DNA from: JALZEG01 sp046263255
Lineage (GTDB): Bacteria > Actinomycetota > CADDZG01 > WHSQ01
Assembly (NCBI GenBank): GCA_046263255.1
Contig: JBHELD010000004.1
Coordinates: 1-30,786 of the forward strand
Reading direction: 5' to 3'
DNA: 30,786 nt
The notes under the pieces were generated by a model that worked only from the letters and a program-made list of their open reading frames with translations, made no database searches and was not told where the DNA came from. Of this stretch, positions 1 through 6,782 are shown piece by piece. Position 1 is the first letter of the stretch, and every line of letters begins with the position of its first letter. Made by a program: the position numbers and the translations under genes.

Positions 1-570
1 GGACATCGTCGATGCGTCCACGGCCGCACCGTAAAGGCGTTGGACCAGCGGGTAGGGGCTGACCCAGGTGCCGTCGGCCTTCTGGATGCCGAGGTGGAGG
101 TGATAGGTGAACTCGTCGCGATGCCCGGGCGCGGCCCCGTAGCCGGTGTTGCCCACCTCGCCGATCGCTTGCCCGGCCGCGACGGCGGACCCGACGGCGA
201 GCCCCGGCGCGAACGCCTGCAGGTGCGCGTAGAACCAGTAGCGGCCGTCGACTCCCCTTATCCCGACGCGCCACCCGCTGTAGAAGGCCCACCCGACCCG
301 CTCGACCGTGCCGCCGAGCACGGCCATCACCCGCGTGCCCGGCTCGGCGAAGATGTCGTTGCCTTCGTGGACCCCGACGAGCTGCCACGTGTCGCCGACC
401 AGCCGCATGCGGGGGGCGTGCCAGTCGTCGCGGAAGTTGATCACCGAGTACCAGTCCGAGCGGGCCACCGGGAAGACCTTCGGCTCCGGGGGCTGCGCGC
501 CGCTGCGGCCCCCGAGCGGGGCGAGCGCCACCACCGCCAGCGCGACCACGAGCGCGCGCGTCCTCGACAT
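1..570 (-). CDS. M23-family peptidoglycan endopeptidase, exported (3' end outside window)
   Basis: The ATG at 570 opens a frame that runs off the left edge without a stop, giving 190 residues. The N-terminus is a short basic and hydrophobic export signal ending near an SGAQ site. The mature part has the lysostaphin/LytM (M23) pattern: HEGNDIF as the H-x3-D zinc-ligand motif, then a GGTVERV strand, a YAHL motif, GNTG, and the HLH pair in YHLHLGI. Such enzymes cut peptide cross-links in peptidoglycan outside the membrane. The gene lies 38 bases downstream of trxB and probably belongs to the same transcript. In mycobacteria the gene after trxB2/trxC is the amidase-like cwlM, so a different wall-hydrolase family occupies this position here. 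The family call is firm; substrate and full length cannot be judged. Confidence 0.85.
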   Translation of the reverse strand, partial: MSRTRALVVALAVVALAPLGGRSGAQPPEPKVFPVARSDWYSVINFRDDWHAPRMRLVGDTWQLVGVHEGNDIFAEPGTRVMAVLGGTVERVGWAFYSGWRVGIRGVDGRYWFYAHLQAFAPGLAVGSAVAAGQAIGEVGNTGYGAAPGHRDEFTYHLHLGIQKADGTWVSPYPLVQRLYGAAVDASTMS

Positions 571-608
571 CGCCTACGGAAAGACTGCCGCGCGGGGCGG
601 GGAGTTCG

Positions 609-1556
609 CTACCAGAAACGCTCGGTGATCGGGACGTCCTCCAGGTAGCGCTCGGCGTCGATCGCGGCCATGCATCCCATGCCCGCCGCGGTGACCGCCT
701 GGCGGTAGCGGAAGTCGACGACGTCGCCCGCGGCGAAGACGCCCTCGACCGAGGTCGCGGTGCCGTCGTGCGTCACGATGTACCCGCCCGAGAGGTCGAG
801 CTGTCCCTCGAACAGCGAGGTGTTGGGGGTGTGCCCGATCGCGACGAAGACGCCGGCCGCCGGCATCTCGCGCTCCTCGCCCGTCTTGACGTTCGTGAGC
901 GTCGCGCTCGCGACCTTGCCGTCGCCGTTGATCTGCGTCACGACGTGGTCGAAGACGAAATCGATCTTCGGGTTCGCGAACGCTCGATCCTGCATGATCT
1001 TCGACGCGCGCAGCGTGTCCCGCCGGTGGACGACCGTGACCCTCGTAGCGAACTTCGTGAGGAAGCTCGCCTCCTCGAGCGCCGAGTCGCCGCCTCCTAC
1101 CACGACGATCTCCTGCCCGCGGAAGAAGAAGCCGTCGCACGTCGCACACGTCGAGACGCCGTGGCCCAGCAGCTCCCGCTCGCCGGGGACGCCCAGCATG
1201 CGCGCCGATGCGCCGGTGGAGACGATCACGGCGGCGGCCTCGTAGGTGGTGCTCGCGGTTCGCACCTCGAGCGGCCGGGTCGAGAAGTCGACGGAGACGA
1301 CGTTGTCGGTGAGGTACTCGGTGCCGAAGCGGGCGGCCTGCTTGCGCATCGACTCCATCAGCTCCGGGCCCATGATCCCGTCGACGAACCCGGGGTAGTT
1401 TTCGACCTCGGTCGTCAGCATCAGCTGTCCGCCCGCCTCGATGCCTTCGATCACGAGAGGCTCGAGGTTCGCGCGCGAGGTGTAGACCGCGGCCGTGAGC
1501 CCGGCGGGGCCGGACCCGACGACGATCACGCGGCGCTTCTCGGCCATGGTGTCCAT
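609..1556 (-). CDS. trxB: Thioredoxin reductase (NADPH, FAD)
   Basis: This is a 315-residue protein of normal length for low-molecular-weight thioredoxin reductase, which passes electrons from NADPH through FAD to thioredoxin in the cytoplasm. It shows the FAD-binding GSGPAG at residues 14-19, the redox pair CATC at 137-140, an NADPH-binding GGGDSA near 154, and the C-terminal AAGDV FAD motif. Two starts are possible. The ATG at 1556 directly abuts a TAGGGT sequence. The ATG at 1547 has AGGG about 10 bases upstream and gives the more typical N-terminus (MAEKRRVIVVG), so I slightly favour 1547. It follows the anti-sigma gene, as trxB2 follows rsmA in mycobacteria. No thioredoxin gene follows it, which is unusual because trxA/trxC normally does. 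Confidence 0.95.
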   Translation of the reverse strand: MDTMAEKRRVIVVGSGPAGLTAAVYTSRANLEPLVIEGIEAGGQLMLTTEVENYPGFVDGIMGPELMESMRKQAARFGTEYLTDNVVSVDFSTRPLEVRTASTTYEAAAVIVSTGASARMLGVPGERELLGHGVSTCATCDGFFFRGQEIVVVGGGDSALEEASFLTKFATRVTVVHRRDTLRASKIMQDRAFANPKIDFVFDHVVTQINGDGKVASATLTNVKTGEEREMPAAGVFVAIGHTPNTSLFEGQLDLSGGYIVTHDGTATSVEGVFAAGDVVDFRYRQAVTAAGMGCMAAIDAERYLEDVPITERFW

Positions 1557-1569
1557 ACCCTACCGAACA

Positions 1570-1608
1570 GGCCCGCGCGCCCGAAGATTCCGCACTCGGC
1601 GCGCGGCC
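1570..1608 (-). repeat. GC-rich inverted repeat between anti-sigma gene and trxB
   Basis: Arms at 1570-1582 and 1598-1608 pair almost fully (one bulge) around a loop of about 15 bases. No T-run follows on the minus strand, so it is not a classical intrinsic terminator. It could slow polymerase or tune trxB expression relative to the sigma/anti-sigma pair. A TAGGGT (-10-like) lies just before the first trxB ATG, so a separate trxB promoter is possible. The function is inferred only. Confidence 0.35.
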
Positions 1609-1614
1609 GGGTAT

Positions 1615-2559
1615 CTAGCGCTCGATGCGCTCGAACAGCGTGTCGACGGGCTGGCTGCACGAGCCCTTCGTCCACACCCACATCAGATAGCGGTCGAGCG
1701 ACGGCGACCCCGCGTCGTTCGTCACGAAGCCGAGCACGAGGGCGTCCTCCCCGTCGTACTCCCCGGTCGCGCCGTACGCGGGGAGGATCGACTCGTCCTG
1801 CGGCAGCGTCGCGGCGCAGCGCCGCGCCTGGTCCGACGCCGGTCCCGCACGATCGACGAGCCGCCCCAGGAAGTCCTCGCGCAGGGCGTCGACGTCGGCG
1901 ACCGTGTAGCGCTCGGAGAACGACCGGAAGAGCTCGCTGCCCCGTCCGATCGAGGCCAGCTCCTCCGGCGTCAGCTCTCCGGCGGCGACCTCGAACTCGG
2001 GCTTGGGTCCCGCGGCGTCGAAGGCCGTCCCGGCCTCTCCGGCCGCCGCGACCGGACGGTTGTCTGACTGCACCGGCTCGGATCCCTGCGCCGAGCCGCC
2101 GCCTTGGGCGGAGAACGGCTCCACGGTCGCGTCCCGGACTGCGTCCCGCGAGGCGTCGGCGCCCTCTTGCAAGGCGCCTGTCTCCGCCTCGTCGCCTCCG
2201 TCCGATCCCAGCGGTCCGCCGGTGATCACGAGCAGCGCGACCAGGACGGCCGCGGCGGAGCCGAGCGCCGGCACGATCCACCGCTTCCACGGCGCGGCGG
2301 GGGCGGGGGTGGCGATGTCGGCGTTGGCGCGCGTCACGAAGAGCTCCTGAGCGAGGCCCCGGTGGAGCCGGGCCCGCTCCAGATCCGTCAGGCTCTCGGG
2401 CTTCGTCGCCAGGAGCGCGCCCACGGCCTGCTCCTCGGCGCGGCACTCGGCGCACCCGGTGAGGTGGGCGCGGACCGCGTCCACGTCCTCGCGCGGGAGC
2501 TTGCCGCGGACGTATCGACGCAGCAGCTCCGAGCATGTCTCGTGTGTCATCTCAGCCAT
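1615..2559 (-). CDS. Membrane anti-sigma factor with zinc-binding (ZAS/HC2-type) N-terminus
   Basis: The protein has 314 residues from the ATG at 2559. A GTG six bases upstream (2565) is in frame, but AAGGG sits five bases before the ATG and makes it the better start. The cytoplasmic N-terminus has the zinc anti-sigma signature H32-x3-C36-x2-C39. A membrane span covers about residues 94-113, followed by some 200 residues outside the cell that I do not recognise. Known relatives bind the partner ECF sigma factor and release it on redox or envelope stress. The start overlaps the end of the sigma gene by 8 bases, which implies coupled translation. The order sigma, anti-sigma, trxB matches mycobacterial sigM-rsmA-trxB2. 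The external domain is longer than the small RsmA-type protein, so the stimulus may differ. Confidence 0.85.
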   Translation of the reverse strand: MAEMTHETCSELLRRYVRGKLPREDVDAVRAHLTGCAECRAEEQAVGALLATKPESLTDLERARLHRGLAQELFVTRANADIATPAPAAPWKRWIVPALGSAAAVLVALLVITGGPLGSDGGDEAETGALQEGADASRDAVRDATVEPFSAQGGGSAQGSEPVQSDNRPVAAAGEAGTAFDAAGPKPEFEVAAGELTPEELASIGRGSELFRSFSERYTVADVDALREDFLGRLVDRAGPASDQARRCAATLPQDESILPAYGATGEYDGEDALVLGFVTNDAGSPSLDRYLMWVWTKGSCSQPVDTLFERIER

Positions 2560-3148
2560 CTTCACCCTTCGACGTCCCGGTCCCCGCCGGTTGTTCCATG
2601 AGCGCGGCGAGGCGCCGGCGCCCGCGGCTGATCCTCGACTTGACGGTGCCCAGGGCGGCGCCGGTGATCTTCGCGATCTCCTCGTACGGGATCGCGCCCA
2701 GGTCGTGCATCAACACCGCCTCCCGGTACTCGTCCGGGAGCTCGGCCAGGGCGCGGGCGAGGTCGAGACGAAGGCTCACGGTGTCTTCCGGGTTCCCCGC
2801 TTCCCCAGAGGGGACGCCCCGCTCCGGCACCTCGTCGACCGGCTCCGGCGCCCTCCGCCGCTTCCTGAGGAGGTCCCGGGTCGCGTTGACCGCGACGCGG
2901 TAGAGCCAGGTCGTGAACGCGGCGTCGCCGCGGAACGTGCCGGCCTGGCGGTAGACCGCGACGAACGTGTCCTGCGTGGCATCGAGCGCGTCGGCGCGGT
3001 CGCGCGTCATCCGGACCGCGATGCCGAACACGCGGTCCTCGTGACGGCGGACGAGCTCCGTGAACGCCCCCTCGTCGCGCGCCGCGGCGCGTCGCAGGAG
3101 CTCCTCGTCGGCGGGCGCGGCGTCGCGCCGCGCGTCAGGGGCGTCCAC
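2552..3148 (-). CDS. sigM: ECF (group 4) RNA polymerase sigma factor, SigM-like by position
   Basis: The 198-residue protein has sigma region 2 at about residues 26-95 (FTELVRRHEDRVFGIA, then DATQDTFVAVYR and FTTWLYRVAVNATRD) and region 4 at about 140-190 (LPDEYREAVLMHDL, then the helix-turn-helix GTVKSRISRGRRRL). It directs core RNA polymerase to a stress regulon. The start is a GTG at 3148 that overlaps the end of the kinase gene by 14 bases, and the 3' end overlaps the anti-sigma gene. The name rests on synteny with mycobacterial sigM (between mviN and rsmA) and not on a regulon. The tight joints to a Ser/Thr kinase and a zinc anti-sigma factor suggest that the module couples envelope state or redox state to transcription. 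Confidence 0.9.
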   Translation of the reverse strand: MDAPDARRDAAPADEELLRRAAARDEGAFTELVRRHEDRVFGIAVRMTRDRADALDATQDTFVAVYRQAGTFRGDAAFTTWLYRVAVNATRDLLRKRRRAPEPVDEVPERGVPSGEAGNPEDTVSLRLDLARALAELPDEYREAVLMHDLGAIPYEEIAKITGAALGTVKSRISRGRRRLAALMEQPAGTGTSKGEDG

Positions 3149-4652
3149 GGAACGAGACTTCCTCTAGCTCCGCCGTCCCGGTCCCGTCCCCGGGAAGCTG
3201 CGTCACCCACACCAGCCAGTACCGCGCCCGCACCTCGTCGAACGAGAGCTCCTCGGTCGCCGCCGCCGCCTCGGTGCGCGCGACGACCGCGAGGTCGTCC
3301 GCGGCCTCGGGGAGGGCGTCTCCGGCCCGGAGCTCGAGCGCGAGCCCCGGCGTCGACGTCAGGATCTCGACCGATGCGACCTCCTGCTGCGAGCCGAGAT
3401 CGAAGACGAGGCCGATCCCGCCCTTGAGGAGGCCGAGTGGGTCGTCGTACGTCTCGGACCCCCACGCGGTCGCGCCGTCGCCGTCCGCGGCCAGCGGCGC
3501 TTCCTCCGAGTGCTCCTCGCCGTCGCCGTCGGGGTCGAACGAGTCGACGTCGGCGACCTCGAGCAAGCGCGCGTCTCCGGGGGCGCCTCCCGCCGCGCCG
3601 GGGCGGCGCGATCGTCCCGCCGGGTCGTCTTCGAGGAGCCTCGGGACGACGAACGCGAGCAGGATCGCGAACGCGATCAGCGCCACGACCGGCCCGACCC
3701 AACGCGTGTCGCTGCGGTGGGCGTCGGGAGCGGCGGCGCCGTCGTCCGCCGGGACGGGCCGCGACATCACGACGGTCGCGCCGGGCGGCGAGACCGCGTT
3801 CTCGAGCGCGTCGCCGAGCTCGGCCGCGCTGCCCCAGCGGTCCGCAGGGTCCTTCGCGAGCGCCTTCATGACGATCGACTCGAGCCGGCGCGGGACGTGC
3901 GGCTTGAGGGCGCGCAGCGGCGTGGGGGCCGCGCGCAGGTGCATCATCGCGGTGGCGACGTTCGTCTCTCCCGCGAACGGCGGGCGCCCCGAGAGGAGCT
4001 CGTAGAGGACGACCCCGACCGAGTAGACGTCGGAGCGCGCGTCCGGCTCACGCCCGTCGGCCTGCTCGGGCGAGATGTAGGTGACGGTCCCCAGGATCGA
4101 CCCCGTCGTGGTGATGTCGCCGCTCGCGTAGGCGGCCTTGGCGATCCCGAAATCGGCGACCTTGAGCGTGCCGTCGTCGGAGAACAGGACGTTGTCGGGC
4201 TTCACGTCCCGGTGGACGACGCCGGCCCGGTGCGCGAAGTCGAGGGCCGAGCAGATCGCCGCGCCCACCCGCGCGGCGCGCTCCGGCGAGAACGCCCCCT
4301 GCGCGGCCGTCAGCGCGGTCAGCGTCCCGCCGGCACAGTGCTCCATGACGATGTAGTGGCGCTCGGTCCCGTCGCCGGGTAGGTCGTGGCCGGTGTCGTA
4401 GATCGCGACGATGCTCGGATGGCCGAGCCCGGCGGCGGCGACGGCCTCGCGCCGGAAGCGAGCGAGGAAGCTCGCGTCTCGCGAGAGGTGGGGGTGCAGG
4501 ATCTTGACCGCGACCGGGCGCGCCAGCACCGTGTCGCGGGCCCTGTAGACCGCGCCCATGCCCCCGCGGGCGACGAGCTCCTCGAGGACGTACCTCCCGG
4601 CGACGGACCGGTCCACGGCAGAAGAGAGCGCGTCCCTGCCCTCCGAAGACAT
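3135..4652 (-). CDS. Transmembrane Ser/Thr protein kinase with external F5/8C (discoidin)-like domain
   Basis: The 505-residue protein carries a full Hanks-type kinase domain at about residues 20-290: glycine loop ARGGMGAVY, catalytic lysine in VAVK (K50), HRDVKPDN (D149), DFG at 167-169 and a YISPEQ segment for APE. All catalytic residues are present. A linker, one membrane span at about 316-338, and an acidic stretch (DPDGDGEE) lead to an external domain (about 365-505) with the pattern of an F5/8C or discoidin jelly roll, including AWGSETYDDP, LVFDLGS and YWLVWVTQLP. It lies three genes after DUF6049 and shortly downstream of murJ. In M. tuberculosis MviN the equivalent kinase-like and carbohydrate-binding-like parts are fused to MurJ, and the kinase is inactive. 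I infer that this protein senses a wall or sugar ligand and controls MurJ, the sigma factor or both. Its start has no Shine-Dalgarno but a TACCCT box seven bases upstream. Confidence 0.88.
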   Translation of the reverse strand: MSSEGRDALSSAVDRSVAGRYVLEELVARGGMGAVYRARDTVLARPVAVKILHPHLSRDASFLARFRREAVAAAGLGHPSIVAIYDTGHDLPGDGTERHYIVMEHCAGGTLTALTAAQGAFSPERAARVGAAICSALDFAHRAGVVHRDVKPDNVLFSDDGTLKVADFGIAKAAYASGDITTTGSILGTVTYISPEQADGREPDARSDVYSVGVVLYELLSGRPPFAGETNVATAMMHLRAAPTPLRALKPHVPRRLESIVMKALAKDPADRWGSAAELGDALENAVSPPGATVVMSRPVPADDGAAAPDAHRSDTRWVGPVVALIAFAILLAFVVPRLLEDDPAGRSRRPGAAGGAPGDARLLEVADVDSFDPDGDGEEHSEEAPLAADGDGATAWGSETYDDPLGLLKGGIGLVFDLGSQQEVASVEILTSTPGLALELRAGDALPEAADDLAVVARTEAAAATEELSFDEVRARYWLVWVTQLPGDGTGTAELEEVSFRGRP

Positions 4653-4659
4653 GTTCCGA

Positions 4660-4665
4660 AGGGTA
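4660..4665 (-). promoter_or_regulatory. Possible -10 box (TACCCT) for leaderless kinase-sigma transcript
   Basis: TACCCT ends seven bases before the kinase ATG at 4652, and no ribosome-binding site is visible there. A 73-base gap separates the kinase from the preceding small gene. An internal promoter here would allow kinase, sigma, anti-sigma and trxB to be expressed apart from murJ. There is no clear -35 box. Confidence 0.35.
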
Positions 4666-4725
4666 TCGAACGGGTTGACCTGCCAGACCTGGCGCGCGAG
4701 CCGCTCGACGCGGGGGCGTGCGGGG

Positions 4726-5181
4726 TCAGCTCGTCGCGGCCGTCGCCGTCGCGGTCGCGGTCGCCCAGTCCTCGATAGCGCCGACGCGGCCGACGACCAG
4801 GGTCTCGGCGGTGCGGCGCAGCTCGACGTGAAAGACGCCCTGCTGGTCGTACGACGCGGAGACGACCTGCACCCCGTGTGCGCGGGCGATCGTGTAGACG
4901 GACACGCACGCTGGGACGCGGGACCTGCGGTTGCACTGCAGGTTCGGGACCGCCGCCGCGCCGGTCGACGCCGCCGTCGACACCTCGACCGCGACCTCGT
5001 CCGCCGTCCCGTCGAGCGTGAAGAAGTTCACCGCGATCGAGCCGGCGTCGAACACGACGACGCCGAGGAGGGCGAGCAGCACGACGATCCGGACGAGCCA
5101 CGCGACCACGAGGCCTCGTTCGTCGCGGTGCAGACGTGCATGATCCACGGAGTCATTATCGGCCCGCAGGCCCCGCCTCAT
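4726..5181 (-). CDS. Small bitopic membrane protein of unknown function, coupled to murJ
   Basis: The protein has 151 residues. The ATG at 5181 overlaps the murJ stop as ATGA, which fixes the start and implies coupled translation. A basic N-terminal stretch of about 22 residues containing HRDERG is followed by one membrane span at about 23-45 (VVAWLVRIVVLLALLGVVVF). About 105 residues follow, presumably outside the cell, with two cysteines (Q-C-N and A-C-V) that could form a disulfide. The C-terminus is a low-complexity Ala-Thr tail. I do not recognise the family. The DERG, one-span, DAG...N layout recalls TadE/TadG-like minor pilins, but only weakly. Its position between MurJ and the sensor kinase suggests it may bridge or modulate the two. 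Confidence 0.75.
   Translation of the reverse strand: MRRGLRADNDSVDHARLHRDERGLVVAWLVRIVVLLALLGVVVFDAGSIAVNFFTLDGTADEVAVEVSTAASTGAAAVPNLQCNRRSRVPACVSVYTIARAHGVQVVSASYDQQGVFHVELRRTAETLVVGRVGAIEDWATATATATAATS
4741..4764 (-). repeat. Four tandem GCGACS hexamers encoding Ala-Thr tail
   Basis: Four copies of GCGACC/GCGACG encode (Ala-Thr)4 at the C-terminus of the small membrane protein. Such short coding repeats may change copy number by slippage. Whether the tail has a role is unknown. Confidence 0.7.
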
Positions 5182-6782
5182 GAGGGTTTGCGGAACCGTT
5201 CGGGCACGAGCCGGGCGGCGTGCTGGAGCTCCGGGACCCGCAACGCGTGGGCGAACAGCAGGTACGCCGCGGCGCCGGCCGGCACCGGGATCGCGACCTC
5301 CAGGAGAGCTCCTGCGAACGTCGAGGCGTCGACCAGCGCGGCGACCCCGCGCCACGTCAGCCACACGACGGCGCCCATGCCGGCGGCGGCCGCGCCCGTG
5401 CGGGCGGTCCCGGCGAACAGCACCGCCGCCCCGCGCCGCGTCAAACGGCGCGCGAGCGTGCGCGCCTGCGCCGCCGCCCCGGCCGCGTATCCGCAGGCGT
5501 GGCCCGCGGCGAGGCCCCGGACGCCGTACAGGTGGAACAGGGGGACGTTCAGCCCGGTCGTCAGCGCGACCGCGCCGCAGTTGATGAGAAACGGCGTCTT
5601 CGTGTCCTGCAGCGAGTAGAACGCGCGCAGGAAGAGCTGGAACAGCGAGAAGGGGACCAGCCCCACGACGAAGACGCGCAGGACGCCGGCGACGAGCTCG
5701 GTCGACCGCTCGGTCACGACGCCGCGCTCGACCAGCAGCCGCACGATCGGCTCGCCGAGGACGAGGTATCCGATCGCGGCCGGAAGCACCAGGAAGACCG
5801 TGACGCGCACGCCGGTCGAGAGGCGCCCGCGGAACGCCTCCCACTCCTCGCGGACGGCGGCGCCGCTCATCCCCGGGAGCAGCGCGGTGATCACCGAGAC
5901 CGCGAACAGACCGTGCGGGAGCATGAAGAACGTGAACGCCGTGACGTAGGCGGTGTAGGCGCCCTGCTCCTCGTTCGCCAGGATCTGCACGATGAAGTAG
6001 CCGATCTGGTTGACGATCACGTAGCCGACGACGAACACCGACAGGCGCGCGAGCTTGCGGACGGCGGGGTGGCCGGCGCGCAGCGTCGGGCGATACCTGC
6101 CGAGCCCGCGCAGGAACGGGAGCTGCGCGAGGGCCATGAGCACGACGCCGGCGGTCGTCCCGAGCCCGATCATCAGCATCTGGCCGGTCGTGACGCTCTC
6201 GAGCGTCACGGTCCCGTAGAGCTGGTGGAAGACGAGGAAGATCGCGATCACGGCGAGGTTGTTCAGGATCGGCGTGTACATCGGCGCGCCGAAGCGCCTG
6301 TGCGCGTTCAACAGTCCCGCGGTGATCGCCGTCAGGCCGTAGAACACGATCTGCGGGATGAACAGACGCAGCAGGAACGTGAGCGCGTCGCGCTGCAGCT
6401 GCGTCTGCTCGCCCTCGAGCCGCAGCGCGTAGAGCTTCGCCAGCCACGGCGCGGCGACGATCCCCACGACCGTGACCGCCGCGAGCACGACCAGGGCGAC
6501 GTTGACGATCCCGCTCGCGACCTCCCACGCGCGCTCGCGGCCCTCCTCTTCGAGCAGCTGGACGAACACCGGGACGAAGACCGACGTCAGGATCCCGCCC
6601 AGAACGAGCTCGTAGATGATGTTCGGAGCGGTGTTCGCGAGGTTGTAGGTGTCGGCGAACTTCGTCTCGGCGACACCGAGGGCCGCGACGATCGCAGCGA
6701 CCCGGACGAGGCCCGTCACGCGCGAGAAGACCGTCCCAACGGTCATCAGCGCGGTCGCGCGCGCCCCCGCCGACGCGCTCAA
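5178..6782 (-). CDS. murJ: Lipid II flippase MurJ (MviN family)
   Basis: This is a 534-residue multi-pass protein of the MOP exporter superfamily, which moves lipid-linked peptidoglycan precursor across the membrane. The N-terminal TVFSRVTGLVRV and the following LANTAPNIIYELVLGGILTSVFVPVF are strong MurJ family signatures, and about 14 hydrophobic segments follow. The protein ends after the transporter core, about the length of stand-alone MurJ. The C-terminal kinase-like extension known from mycobacterial MviN is absent and is found in a separate gene. The start is a TTG at 6782 that overlaps the DUF6049 stop as TTGA. An in-frame ATG at 6746 is an alternative. The 3' end overlaps the small membrane gene as ATGA. 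Confidence 0.95.
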   Translation of the reverse strand: MSASAGARATALMTVGTVFSRVTGLVRVAAIVAALGVAETKFADTYNLANTAPNIIYELVLGGILTSVFVPVFVQLLEEEGRERAWEVASGIVNVALVVLAAVTVVGIVAAPWLAKLYALRLEGEQTQLQRDALTFLLRLFIPQIVFYGLTAITAGLLNAHRRFGAPMYTPILNNLAVIAIFLVFHQLYGTVTLESVTTGQMLMIGLGTTAGVVLMALAQLPFLRGLGRYRPTLRAGHPAVRKLARLSVFVVGYVIVNQIGYFIVQILANEEQGAYTAYVTAFTFFMLPHGLFAVSVITALLPGMSGAAVREEWEAFRGRLSTGVRVTVFLVLPAAIGYLVLGEPIVRLLVERGVVTERSTELVAGVLRVFVVGLVPFSLFQLFLRAFYSLQDTKTPFLINCGAVALTTGLNVPLFHLYGVRGLAAGHACGYAAGAAAQARTLARRLTRRGAAVLFAGTARTGAAAAGMGAVVWLTWRGVAALVDASTFAGALLEVAIPVPAGAAAYLLFAHALRVPELQHAARLVPERFRKPS

